Notes: generated by a model not told the origin, from the letters alone. 18,804 nt of DNA from Gammaproteobacteria bacterium (GCA_005877705.1 VBNY01000199.1:1-18804); one strand, 5' to 3'. Positions 6,265 to 14,728 are shown, numbered from the stretch's first letter. Numbers and translations are program-made.

Positions 6265-7128
6265 TCAGATGCTCGCGGGCAGCACGCGATACAGGAATCG
6301 CGCCAGGCTCGGCACGAGCCGCGGCCGCAGCAGACGCGAGTCATAACCGGCCATGCGGCGATCGTTCTCGCCCAGACACAGCTGCAACAGCCGGTGCAGC
6401 GTAACCGGGGCTGCCAGCTCCTGATGCGCGCTCAAGGTGAAATTCTCGCCGCTTGCGCCCGGCTCGTGGCCCATCGCGCGCGCCGTCCTGATGCGCGCCG
6501 CGACCTGTTTGCAGATTATCCACGCGCAGCGCAGCCTGAAGCCGGGTCGCTTCCACCGGCGCAGCTGCGAGCGCCGATATCTCACCCAGTTGACGAAAAA
6601 CAGGATGTGGCGCGCCTCCTCCTGGATGACCGGCTCGAAGATCGCCACGAGCCGCGGGGCGAAATAACCAGAGTCGCGCGCGAGTGCAAACAGCCCGAAC
6701 GCGAAGAAGGAATCGAAGCACTCGCCGAAGCCGGCGAACAGAAAATCGCTCTCCAGCGAGCGCGGCTCGAACCGCGGCGGCGTCTCGACGGCAATCCGAT
6801 AGTGCGAGGTCAGTGCGACGAGCAGCCGCGCGTGCCGGTTCTCCTCGAACCCCTGCAGCTCGATGGCCGCGCGCAGCCCGGCATCGGATTCGAGCTGCGC
6901 GGCGGCGGCCACGGTATTCGATGTGACGTTCTCGGTGGACACCGCTTCCTGCCAGAAAGGCAGGCCGGCGAGTCGCGCGCGCTCGGCTTCCTCGAGCGCT
7001 GGCCATTGGATCTGCTCGGGAACGTAATCGACGTGCGTGTCGAGGAAGAACCGCGCCAGAATCTGCCGGTGCTCAGGCGAGCCGATGCGGATTTTCGCCG
7101 CCTCAATATTTGCCGAAGTCGCGGACAT
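6265..7128 (-). CDS. Ferritin-like carboxylate di-iron protein in the hopanoid operon
   Basis: This 287-residue protein has two ExxH motifs on helices, FEENRH (Glu96/His99) and QEEARH (Glu171/His174). Further Glu in preceding helices (Glu61/66/90 and Glu136/165) give the E...ExxH...E...ExxH layout of four-helix di-iron carboxylate proteins. It is not a plain ferritin: it is larger, lacks a leader, and has a positively charged C-terminal helical region (RRSQLRRWKRPGFRLR) that may touch membranes. Proteins of this architecture include oxygenases, desaturases and hydroxylases using O2. The start overlaps the end of hpnL by 26 nt, so translation is probably coupled. I infer a role in hopanoid or envelope lipid chemistry from position only; the substrate is unknown. 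Confidence 0.78.
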   Translation of the reverse strand: MSATSANIEAAKIRIGSPEHRQILARFFLDTHVDYVPEQIQWPALEEAERARLAGLPFWQEAVSTENVTSNTVAAAAQLESDAGLRAAIELQGFEENRHARLLVALTSHYRIAVETPPRFEPRSLESDFLFAGFGECFDSFFAFGLFALARDSGYFAPRLVAIFEPVIQEEARHILFFVNWVRYRRSQLRRWKRPGFRLRCAWIICKQVAARIRTARAMGHEPGASGENFTLSAHQELAAPVTLHRLLQLCLGENDRRMAGYDSRLLRPRLVPSLARFLYRVLPASI

Positions 7129-8086
7129 GCTGCAGCTCTTTGCGTCCTTCCGCCCAATACCATGACAGCAGCGCGGGCACGCCGAACAGAATCTCGCGCA
7201 TCCGCTTGGCGAGCGACAAGGCGATCGCCAGGTCGCTGCCCACGCCGAGCAGGTAGCCGAAGCCTACCAGGCCCGCCTCCTGGACGCCGAGCCCGGCCGG
7301 AACCACGAAGATGAAGTGCCGGGCGGCCTGCGTGAGACTCTCGAGCACGAGCGCCGCGCCGAAACCGACCGGCTGTCCCAGCCAGCGCAGCGCGAGCCAG
7401 GTCTCGCACGAGCCCGCGATCATCCCCAAGAGTTGCCAGCCGGTCGCGGTCCCCAGGCGGCCGCGGCACGCCCATAATTCGCGCATCGCCGCATCGAGAT
7501 TTGCGGATTGCCCGAGCAGCCTCGCTGCGTGGCGGCCGAGCAGCCGCTCGGCCATGTGCTGCAGGCGCTGGAATACCGACCCCCGGCGCAGCAGCGCCAC
7601 CAGCAGGGCGATCAACGGCAGGCTTGCCCCGAGGCCCACCAGCAGATCGCCCGCCAATGCCACCGCGCCGGTCAGTCTCACTAGACAGACCACACCCAAA
7701 GCGACGAACAGGTATTGGCTGATGATCGTCAGCAACACCTCCATGATCACGCTCGCAGCGGCAACCGGGCCGGCCACCCCGCTCTCCAGCAGAAGCCGGA
7801 TACCCGCGATCTCGCCGCCGATGTTCGCCACCGGCAGCAATCGATTGATCGCCTCGCGAACCGTTGCTATCCAGAAGAGCCTGGCAACGGCCGTGCGCCG
7901 CGTTATAAGGGCTCGCCAGCCGAGCACATCCAGCAGGAGCGGCAGCGCGTGCAGCGGCACTAGCCACAGCAGGACCCATCCCGCGCGCGCGAGCGGCGTC
8001 AGTATCGCTGAGGGCCCTTCGCGTGCGATGAGCAGGACCATCACAGCGAGGCCAAGTAATAAAGCCATGCGAACCGCGAGTCTCAT
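7103..8086 (-). CDS. hpnL: HpnL, hopanoid-associated LPG-synthase-like membrane protein
   Basis: From the ATG at 8086 the protein has 327 residues, and this ATG overlaps the hpnK stop codon (ATGA). It has multiple hydrophobic segments. The signature of the lysylphosphatidylglycerol synthase transmembrane family lies at about residues 78-97, REAINRLLPVANIGGEIAGI, with VPAGLGVQEAGLVGFGYLLG near the C-terminus. The soluble aminoacyl-transferase domain of MprF is absent. HpnL proteins are conserved in hopanoid clusters but their biochemical role is not established; flipping or transferring a modified lipid is a common guess. The C-terminus overlaps the di-iron gene. Confidence 0.88.
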   Translation of the reverse strand: MRLAVRMALLLGLAVMVLLIAREGPSAILTPLARAGWVLLWLVPLHALPLLLDVLGWRALITRRTAVARLFWIATVREAINRLLPVANIGGEIAGIRLLLESGVAGPVAAASVIMEVLLTIISQYLFVALGVVCLVRLTGAVALAGDLLVGLGASLPLIALLVALLRRGSVFQRLQHMAERLLGRHAARLLGQSANLDAAMRELWACRGRLGTATGWQLLGMIAGSCETWLALRWLGQPVGFGAALVLESLTQAARHFIFVVPAGLGVQEAGLVGFGYLLGVGSDLAIALSLAKRMREILFGVPALLSWYWAEGRKELQHVRDFGKY

Positions 8087-8961
8087 GCGGCGCGGCGCTG
8101 CTCGCGCGCCTCGACGAGATCGCGATATCCGCCACATGGAATGTCAGCCTGCGCGATGGCAGCCCGCACTCGCGGGCTCAGCAGCGCGGCCAGCTCATCG
8201 CAGTGACGGTACGCGCTCATCGATGCGGCGATGGCAGCTCCTGACTCGGTTGCCGGATGCAGATAGATCTCGGTGACGCCCGGCGGCAATCGCGCGACGA
8301 TCTCCAGCAGTCTTGCTTCGCCCATCGAGCCGCTGCAGGCGATCCCGAACACCTGGTCGTTGTGCACGATGCCGGCCGCTCGCAGCCGCCGCCTCATGAG
8401 CGCGAGCCAGGGGGCAAACAACGCGGCACCAACCGAACCGGCCAACGGTCCGCCGGCGCGCATCGCGAACCACACGGGCTCGCGCGGCACTCGCACCGCG
8501 CGTACGCCGAACTCGCGGCCGATGCGCAGCAGCATCTCGAGCAGACTCGGGTGCAGATGGAAGTGTTTGTGAGCGTTTACATGGTCGAGCACGAGGCCGG
8601 TGCGCGCGAACGCTTGAAACTGGGCGCGGATCTCGGCTGCGAGCTGCCTGCGGACGGCGGGCAGCGCAAAGTAGCGCAACCCGTCCAGGAACATCCGGCC
8701 GCCGAAACGGCCGGTCTCATCGACTAGTGCCGGGATGAGCCCGCGCGGCAGCACGGACCAGCCGTCCGCGAGCACGACATGCAGCCCGACGCGCAGATCG
8801 GGCAGCTCGCGTGCGCGCCGGATCGCGTCGGCCGCTGCCGGAGCTGCCACCATCAGACTCGCCGCCGTGAGCACGCCAGCGCGGCTTGCCTGCTCGACGG
8901 CCTCGTTGATGGCGGCATGCAGACCGAAGTCGTCCGCCGTCACGATCAGAAATTTCTTCAT
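8083..8961 (-). CDS. hpnK: HpnK, hopanoid-associated YdjC/ChbG-like deacetylase
   Basis: The 292-residue protein starts MKKFLIVTADDFGLH, the YdjC/ChbG metal site around Asp11. Next come GLHVVLADG (His61) and DHVNAHKHFHLHP (His127-His137 region), which complete the metal-binding set, and EIYLHPA near the C-terminus. In Burkholderia cenocepacia HpnK deacetylates BHT-N-acetylglucosamine, made by HpnI, to BHT glucosamine. A TTG six bases upstream (8967) is an alternative start; I chose the ATG because it gives the usual family N-terminus. The gene is intact, in contrast to its partners hpnI and hpnJ on either side of the same pathway step. It lies 50 nt after hpnJ and overlaps hpnL by 4 nt. Confidence 0.9.
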   Translation of the reverse strand: MKKFLIVTADDFGLHAAINEAVEQASRAGVLTAASLMVAAPAAADAIRRARELPDLRVGLHVVLADGWSVLPRGLIPALVDETGRFGGRMFLDGLRYFALPAVRRQLAAEIRAQFQAFARTGLVLDHVNAHKHFHLHPSLLEMLLRIGREFGVRAVRVPREPVWFAMRAGGPLAGSVGAALFAPWLALMRRRLRAAGIVHNDQVFGIACSGSMGEARLLEIVARLPPGVTEIYLHPATESGAAIAASMSAYRHCDELAALLSPRVRAAIAQADIPCGGYRDLVEAREQRRAA

Positions 8962-9011
8962 CCCCAAGGGCGGCGAGATTGGCTCGCTTGCAGCGAAGAG
9001 CGCCGCAGCGC

Positions 9012-10350
9012 TCAGGCCGCGTGGGCGCGCAGGAAGCGGAAGAATTCCACGCCCTCGCGCAGGCGGCGCTTCGTGAGCTCCCAGCTGGTCAGCATTTCCG
9101 CCGTCAGCTCGGCAATCTTGCGCGGCCGGAAGTAGAAGCGCCGATAGAACGTCTCCACCGCATGATAGATCTCGGCGGCGCTCAGGTGCGGGTAGCTGAT
9201 CGGCGCGAGCTGCACCCCCTGACTGTTGACGAGGTTCAGCTGCTCATTCTCGGTAAGCCAGCCGTTCTCCACGGCCTCCCGGTAGAGCTGAGTGCCCGGA
9301 TACGGGGCGGCAAGCGACACCTGGATGGTGTGCGGATTGATGTCGACCGCGAATTGGATCGTCTCGCGTATCGTCTGGGCCGTCTCTCCGGGCAGCCCGA
9401 GAATGAAGGTGCCATGGATGGTGATGCCGAGCTTGCGGCAATCGCTGGTGAAGCGCCGGGCGATGTCGGTGCGCAGCCCCTTGCGGATGTTGGGGCACGT
9501 TCGCCTTGGCGTTGCACGACCAGGTGACGCCGAGCCTGCCGAGACCGCGCGCGATCTCCTCGGCGCGCGGCCGGAAGTCGGTGAACGTGTCGTCGTCGAA
9601 AAAGATCTCTTTCACCTCGGGCAGGTTCTGTTTGATCCAGCTCACCTCGTCGATGACGCTGTGCGCGCTGCGTACGCGGTAGCGATGGCCGCCGACGGTT
9701 TGCGGCCACAGGCAGAAGGTGCACTTCGAGCGGCAGCCGCGCCCCGTATAGAACGACACGTAAGGATGCTGCAGGTAGCCGATGAAGTAGTTGTTGATCG
9801 TGAGATCGCGCTTGTAGACAGGCGTCACCCACGGCAGCACGTCCATGTCGGGGATGATCGCACGCGCGCCATTGTGCTCGATGTGCCCGTCGGGGCGCTT
9901 GAAGCTCAGCCCGGCGATCGCGCTCAAAGGCCGGCCCTCGGCGACTTCCTTGCAGGTGTAATCGAACTCCTCGCGCGCGACGAAGTCGATGGCGGGTGAG
10001 GCGGCGAGCGAGCCGTCCGGATCGACAGCCACTTTGGCGCCCACCATCCCGACCAGCAGCTGCGGATTCTCGGCCTTGAGGAGCTCGGCCACCTTCGCGT
10101 CCGTCGGGAAGGAAGGGGAACTCGTATGCATGATGACCAGGTCGTATGCGCGTGCGAGCGGCAGGACGTCCTGCACCCCGAGGCCATCCGCCGGCGCGTC
10201 GATCAACTTGCTTCCCGGGACGAGGGCCGCGGGTTGGGCGAGCCAGGTGGGATACCAGAACGAGCGGATCTCGCGCTTTGCCTGGTAGCGGGCACCCGCG
10301 CCGCCGTCGAATCCGTCGAAGGAAGGAGGATGCAGAAACAGCGTTCTCAT
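9012..10350 (-). pseudogene. hpnJ: HpnJ, radical SAM cyclitol-ether enzyme, frame broken by internal deletion
   Basis: The N-terminal 286 residues read from the ATG at 10350: a B12-binding-like domain (MRTLFLHPPSFDGFDGG...) followed by a radical SAM domain with Cys206-x3-Cys210-x2-Cys213 (GCRSKCTFC). At about 9492 the frame ends at SCNAKANVP, and family sequence resumes in another frame at NIRKGLRTDIARRF, running through GTFILGLPGET and VSLAAPYPGTQLYREA to the stop at 9012. Compared with the family as I remember it, about 25-28 residues (the GLRLLLVGYESGNQQIL region) are missing, a deletion of 3n+2 bases. HpnJ converts BHT glucosamine to the cyclitol ether. As written, this gene cannot give a full enzyme; real decay and an assembly gap are both possible. 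Confidence 0.85.
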
Positions 10351-10364
10351 GATGCCTATAGTCC

Positions 10365-11509
10365 TCAGCGGATCGGATGAGCAGAGCCGTCGCGAGCCAC
10401 CCGGTAGCGGGCGTGCCGCCATTGCACGCGGCGCGCGGCGAACCCCCAGCACCACAACCCAAAGGCGAGCGTATCGCTAAGCGCCAGCGCCCACATTTGT
10501 CGCAGCGGCGTACGGGGCTTGCAAGCTGCAGAATGTAACATCAGTCGCGCCATTGCGGTGATCGACAGCAGGGTGAGCGAGATCCTGCCGCCGCCGGCCA
10601 GCAGGCTACCGAGCGCTGCCAAGGGCAGGCTGAATGTCACGAACGACAGGGCGTAACCCAACGGACGCACTGCCCGAATCGTTCTCAGCCATCGCAGCTC
10701 ATGCCGTACGAGGTCGCCGAAGCCGTGCTCATCGACCAAGTGCTCAACCACGACCTCGGACAGGACGGTACGCAACCCCATCCGGCGCGTCAGCTCTCCG
10801 AGGCGATAATCATCGGCCAGTTGATCCGCTACGGATGCGAAACCTCCGATGCCCTCCAGGGCATTTCGGCGGACGGCTATGCTCGCACCAAAGGCGAACG
10901 AACGCGAACCCAGCAGCGCCGCAACCCGCACCGAGGGCATGAACCAGTCGTTGATGAACAGGGCTGCCAGCAGCGAACACAGCCCGGTTCGCGGGCGGCC
11001 CCGGTAAGGACACGTCACGATGCCGACGCCAGCATCCACCAGCGGGGCGACGACCGCGGCGAGATAGCCCGGCGGCACCCGCACGTCGCTGTCGGCGATG
11101 AGGCGAGCGGCATCATGTTGATCAGGTTGCTGACCTTGGCGCTGCTGCCGTGCTGCGTCGGATCGATCGCGATTTGCAGCTCGAGCGCTGCGAATTCGAG
11201 CTGCAGTCGGCGCACGACCTCGAGCGCCGGATCGTCCGCGTCGCGTACTCCGAACACGATCTGAAAGCCGGGATAATCCTGGTCGCAGAACGAGCGCAGA
11301 CAGCCGTAAAGCTCGTGCTCGGCGCCGCACAGCGGCTTCAAAACGGTGACCGCGGGCGTGGCCCCCGGTCCGGACTGTGCCGGTGCGCGCCGCAACCACA
11401 CTGCAAGCCACGCCGTGACGGCGTAAGCCATGGCGAGCGCGGCGAGAGCGGTGCCGCAGGCGCCAATGCATGCCTGGGCAGTTACACTCACGTTGGAGCC
11501 GGTTATCAT
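10365..11509 (-). pseudogene. hpnI: HpnI, hopanoid GT21-like glycosyltransferase, frame broken by small deletion
   Basis: The gene starts at the ATG at 11509 with a transmembrane anchor (about residues 12-38), then VTVLKPLCGAEHELYGCLRSFCDQDYP and FGVRDADDPA, typical of ceramide-glucosyltransferase-like enzymes. At about 11102-11105 the frame ends after KVSNLINMMPLA and resumes in another frame with RLIADSDVRVPPGYL (DxD site), ADQLADDYRLGE and RHELRWLRTIR (the (Q/R)xxRW motif), then membrane helices to the stop at 10365. Only about 4-5 codons seem to be lost, as 3n+1 bases. HpnI transfers N-acetylglucosamine onto bacteriohopanetetrol. Without frame repair, the acceptor and RxxRW sites are lost. 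It is the first gene of the leftward operon and ends 14 nt before hpnJ. Confidence 0.85.
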
Positions 11510-11619
11510 GCGCGCAAGAATGCCAGCGCGGCGGCCTGCAATGCCACAGGCGCGGCGCGGTTGCGGCTAATGTGTCCGATCCCCGGTACGGCCGTGTACC
11601 GCTTACGTGGAGTGCTCTC
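11510..11619. promoter_or_regulatory. Divergent promoter region between hpnI and idi
   Basis: This 110-bp gap separates the two divergent hopanoid transcripts and should hold both promoters. I find no convincing -35/-10 pair; the region is GC-rich, with one AT-leaning patch GGCTAATGT near 11566-11573. An inverted repeat GGTAC-GGCCGT-GTACC at 11585-11600, about 20 nt ahead of idi, is a candidate operator for joint control. GGAG at 11609-11612 is the idi ribosome site. Confidence 0.4.
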
Positions 11620-11622
11620 GTG

Positions 11623-12243
11623 ATGGATGAAGCTCGGGTCAAGGGGAGTGCCGCCGGTGATTTGCGCGTTAGCGGTGATATTTCAGCAGATTCCGACTCC
11701 CTGATCCTGGTCGATGAAGCGGACCGCGAGGTCGGCCACCTGAGCAAGGCTCGCTGCCACGAGGGCCGCGGGCTGCGGCATCGCGCTTTTTCGGTGCTGA
11801 TTTTCAACGGCGCGGGCGAACTGCTGCTGCAGCAGCGCGCGCAGTCCAAACGGCTGTGGCCGCTTTACTGGTCGAACAGCTGCTGCAGCCATCCGCGGCG
11901 CGGGGAGACCATGGAATCCGCGGTCCACCGACGCCTGTACGAGGAGCTGGGTTTGCGATGCCCCTTGCATTTCCTGTTCAAGTTCGAGTATCAGGCGCAA
12001 TTCGATGCGGCCGGCGCCGAACACGAGCTGTGCTCCGTGTTCATCGGCCGCAGCACCGCGCAGGTCAGGGTCAACCGCAGCGAGATTCTCGCCTCACGCT
12101 GGATCAGCGCGGCGGCGCTGCTCGAGGAGATGGCCGGGCGCGGGAATACGAGTTTTACTCCGTGGTTCATGCTGGAATGGAAGCGCATCTGGCACGAGCA
12201 CCGCTCCGCGGTGCTCGCACTGCAATCGCAGCCAGTGCGCTGA
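11623..12243 (+). CDS. idi: Type I isopentenyl-diphosphate delta-isomerase (Nudix)
   Basis: The enzyme interconverts IPP and DMAPP, setting the pool for farnesyl-PP synthesis. The 206-residue protein has the type I features: LILVDEADREVGHLSKARCHEG, RAFSVLIFNGAGELLLQQRA, YWSNSCCSHP with catalytic Cys88, HRRLYEELGL (Nudix-like helix) and AEHELCSVFIG with Glu133 and catalytic Glu135. A GTG at 11620 directly ahead is an alternative start: GGAG at 11609-11612 is 7 nt from the GTG and 10 nt from the ATG. It is the first gene of the rightward operon, 19 nt before hpnH. Type I Idi is optional in bacteria using the MEP pathway, so its place here suggests boosting flux into squalene. Confidence 0.93.
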   Translation: MDEARVKGSAAGDLRVSGDISADSDSLILVDEADREVGHLSKARCHEGRGLRHRAFSVLIFNGAGELLLQQRAQSKRLWPLYWSNSCCSHPRRGETMESAVHRRLYEELGLRCPLHFLFKFEYQAQFDAAGAEHELCSVFIGRSTAQVRVNRSEILASRWISAAALLEEMAGRGNTSFTPWFMLEWKRIWHEHRSAVLALQSQPVR

Positions 12244-12249
12244 TTACGT

Positions 12250-12254
12250 AGGAG
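12250..12254 (+). promoter_or_regulatory. Ribosome binding site deciding the TTG start of hpnH
   Basis: AGGAG stands 8 nt before the TTG at 12263-12265. That start gives (M)GIPLLQKYRVARYI, the usual HpnH N-terminus. The frame is open far upstream through idi, but no other in-frame start there has a comparable site. Confidence 0.65.
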
Positions 12255-12262
12255 TCGGGAGT

Positions 12263-13411
12263 TTGGGCATTCCCCTGCTGCAGAAGTATCGCGTCGCTCG
12301 TTACATCGCCGGCCGCAAGCTGCGCGGCGCGAAGCGTTATCCGCTGGTGCTCATGCTGGAGCCGCTGTTCCAGTGCAATCTCGCCTGCGCCGGCTGCGGC
12401 AAGATCGACCATCCGAAGGAGATCCTGCAAAGACGCATGAGCGTGGCAGACGCGCTGCGGGCGGTGGACGAATGCGGAGCGCCGATGGTATCCATCCCCG
12501 GAGGCGAGCCGCTCATCCACAAGGACCTGGCGCAGATCGTCGCCGGGATCGTTGCGCGCAAGAGATTCGTGTACCTGTGCACGAATGCGCTTCTGCTGGC
12601 GAAGCACATCGACGAATACCGCCCCTCGCCCTACCTGACATTCTCCATTCACCTGGACGGCAATCGTGCGCGCCATGACGAGTCAGTATGTCAGGAAGGG
12701 GTCTTCGACAAGGCGGTCGCGGCAATCCGGCTCGCGCGCGCGCAGGGCTTCCGAGTGACCGTCAACTGCACGCTGTTCCAGGGAGAGGACCCGCAAGAGG
12801 TTGCCGGCTTCTTCGATATGGCGATGGAGCTCGGCGTCGAAGGAATTACTGTCTCGCCCGGGTACAGCTACCATTACGCTCCGCGGCAGGATGTGTTCCT
12901 GGGGCGCAGCGCCAGCAAGCAGCTGTTTCGCGAGATCTTCAAACGCGGCCGTGGCCGGCGCACTTCCTGGTCCTTCAATCACTCGGCGCTATTTCTGGAT
13001 TTCCTCGCCGGCAATCAGAGCTACCAGTGCACGCCCTGGAGCACCCCGACGTACAACATCTTCGGCTGGCAGCGACCCTGTTACCTGTTGTCCGATGAAG
13101 GCTACGCGCCCACCTACCGGAGCTTGCTGGAGGACACGGACTGGGACAAGTACGGCGTGGGGCGCAACCCGCGCTGTGGCAATTGCATGGCCCATTGCGG
13201 TTTCGAAGGCACGGCCGTGGATGACGCTTTCGCGCACCCGATCAAAGCGCTCAAAACGGCTGTGCGGGGCCCGCGAGTGACCGGGCCGATGGCGCCCGAG
13301 TTGCCCTTCCTGTACGACGACCAGGCGCCCGCTGTGGTGACGTATGCGGTCACCGAGGTGAGGCGCGCCGGCCTGCGGTCGGACGAGCGGCGGGCAGGCG
13401 GTGTGCGCTGA
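12263..13411 (+). CDS. hpnH: HpnH, adenosylhopane synthase (radical SAM)
   Basis: HpnH joins the 5'-deoxyadenosyl group to diploptene (hopene), the first step of C35 hopanoid side-chain building. The 382-residue protein has the radical SAM cluster motif Cys38-NLA-Cys42-AG-Cys45 in MLEPLFQCNLACAGCGK. It also has PMVSIPGGEPLIH (SAM-binding GGEP), FVYLCTNALLL, FSIHLDG, FRVTVNCTLF and GITVSPGYSYHYAP. The C-terminal CGNCMAHCGFEGTAV holds further Cys. It is full length compared with the family (about 380). The start is TTG, chosen from the ribosome site and family N-terminus. It lies between idi and ispA, with a 42-nt gap to ispA. Confidence 0.95.
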   Translation: MGIPLLQKYRVARYIAGRKLRGAKRYPLVLMLEPLFQCNLACAGCGKIDHPKEILQRRMSVADALRAVDECGAPMVSIPGGEPLIHKDLAQIVAGIVARKRFVYLCTNALLLAKHIDEYRPSPYLTFSIHLDGNRARHDESVCQEGVFDKAVAAIRLARAQGFRVTVNCTLFQGEDPQEVAGFFDMAMELGVEGITVSPGYSYHYAPRQDVFLGRSASKQLFREIFKRGRGRRTSWSFNHSALFLDFLAGNQSYQCTPWSTPTYNIFGWQRPCYLLSDEGYAPTYRSLLEDTDWDKYGVGRNPRCGNCMAHCGFEGTAVDDAFAHPIKALKTAVRGPRVTGPMAPELPFLYDDQAPAVVTYAVTEVRRAGLRSDERRAGGVR

Positions 13412-13453
13412 GCCACTCACAGACCTTTCGGTAACTGCAGCATAGGGGCCTGC

Positions 13454-14398
13454 ATGAGCGGCGCAGCCGACATTCGACACGCCGTGCCGGCCGAGTCAGC
13501 CGAGCGCGACGTGTTTGCCAAGCAGCTCGAATCCTGGCGTGTGCGCATGGAACGGGCATTGAGCGCACGACTCCCCGCAGCCGACGCCGTACCCACGCGT
13601 TTGCACGAGGCAATGCGCTACAGCGTGCTGGGCGGCGGCAAGCGGGTGCGGCCGAGTCTGCTGTTCGCGACCGCACGCACGCTGGGCCTTGCCGAGGAGG
13701 ATGTCGAGGCGGCTGCGTGCGCTGTCGAGTTGGTGCACGTGTACTCGTTGGTACACGACGATCTGCCAGCGATGGACGACGACGATGTGCGCCGCGGCCG
13801 ACCCACGTGCCACAAGGCGTATGACGAGGCGACCGCAGTTCTTGCGGGCGACGCCCTGCAGCCTCTCGCGTTCCGACTTCTAGCCCGCGACCCGGCGCTG
13901 CCCGCGGGGCCGGGCATACGTCTGCGACTGATCGAGTTACTCGCCGATGCGATCGGTACCTTCGGGATGGCTGGAGGACAAGCGATGGATCTCGAGGCCG
14001 AAGGCAAGCAGCTGGATATCGCGCAGGTGGAGGCATTGCACGCACGCAAGACCGGCGCACTGATCCGCGCCAGCGTGCTGATGGGCGCCACCTGTGTGCC
14101 CACACTCGAACGGCGCCTGCATGAGGCGCTCGCCGACTTTGCCACCCCCATCGGGCTGGCATTCCAGATCCAGGATGACCTGCTGGATGTGATCGGAGAT
14201 GCGGCGGCACTGGGAAAGGCGACGGGCGCCGATCGCGAGCGCCGCAAGCCTACGCACCCGGCCGTGATCGGCGTTGCAGCTTCGCAGGAGCGAGTTCAGC
14301 GGCTGCATGCCCAGGCTCTCGAGTCACTGACGCCTTTCGGAAGCCGCGCGCAGCCGCTGCGCGCGTTGACGGATTGGTTGCTCTCGCGGCGTTACTGA
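13454..14398 (+). CDS. ispA: Farnesyl diphosphate synthase (polyprenyl synthetase family)
   Basis: It condenses DMAPP/GPP with IPP to give farnesyl-PP, the substrate of the squalene synthase that follows. The 314-residue protein has the first Asp-rich motif HDDLPAMDDDD (Asp102-Asp108), GGGKRVRPSLL (IPP binding), MAGGQAMDLEAEG, HARKTGALI and the second Asp-rich motif FQIQDDLLDVIGD (Asp241, Asp242, Asp245). The bulky region before the first DDxxxxD and overall length fit the bacterial IspA (short-chain) class. The late motif GKATGADRERRKPTHPAV deviates slightly from the usual GK-TY. AGGGG lies ahead of the ATG with proper spacing. A copy inside the hopanoid operon suggests dedicated supply of farnesyl-PP. 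Confidence 0.93.
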   Translation: MSGAADIRHAVPAESAERDVFAKQLESWRVRMERALSARLPAADAVPTRLHEAMRYSVLGGGKRVRPSLLFATARTLGLAEEDVEAAACAVELVHVYSLVHDDLPAMDDDDVRRGRPTCHKAYDEATAVLAGDALQPLAFRLLARDPALPAGPGIRLRLIELLADAIGTFGMAGGQAMDLEAEGKQLDIAQVEALHARKTGALIRASVLMGATCVPTLERRLHEALADFATPIGLAFQIQDDLLDVIGDAAALGKATGADRERRKPTHPAVIGVAASQERVQRLHAQALESLTPFGSRAQPLRALTDWLLSRRY

Positions 14399-14728
14399 CC
14401 GGGACGGCCGATCCCGCCCCGGCCGCGGTCACGTCTTCTGCGTCAGTTGCCCCGCCTCCGCCGGCGATGCCTGCCCAGTCCAGCGCAAAGGCAGGTGCTG
14501 CAGCGCACATCGCGAGGGCCCGCAAATCGTGCCCGTTTATGGGTCACCTGCCGCCCGCCACGGTGGGGGACTTGCGTTGGCGCGGCCGTCAGTGGAGCAT
14601 GCGCGACGCCGCATCCTGCTTCGGCGCGTGGCGGTGTCGAGCCCACTGTGGAACTCGCCCGCTCGGTTGCGTTGATTTGTCACGGCCGACCGCGATTGCC
14701 GCATTCATACTATGTCCTCAAAGACGCT
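14399..14728. other. 330-bp gap inside the hopanoid operon, no gene seen
   Basis: This is the longest non-coding stretch in an otherwise tightly packed operon. Open frames across it give Arg/Ala/Pro-rich low-complexity translations without family features, so I call no gene. There are small inverted repeats, for example CCTGCC (14470-14475) with GGCAGG (14490-14495) and CCAC-G-GTGG near 14560-14568. No T-run or convincing promoter is visible; a TTGTCA at 14677-14682 lacks a well-placed -10 box. Confidence 0.5.

Noticed and set aside
6810..8135. Minus-strand frame of about 440 residues over hpnL and the di-iron gene
   Set aside because: Translation is Arg/Gly/Ala-rich and unlike any family, while HpnL and the di-iron protein explain the same DNA.
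9236..10462. Alternative minus-strand frame of about 408 residues over hpnJ
   Set aside because: Arg/Gly/Ala-rich translation with no family features; it shadows the real hpnJ frame.
11510..11849. Long minus-strand open frame continuing upstream of hpnI across the idi gene
   Set aside because: Its translation is low-complexity Ser/Arg/Pro and it overlaps idi antisense; only the part below about 11105 belongs to a gene, as the second half of hpnI.
14677..14713. TTGTCA with TACTAT as a promoter for the squalene synthase gene
   Set aside because: The spacer would be 25 nt, well outside the usual range.
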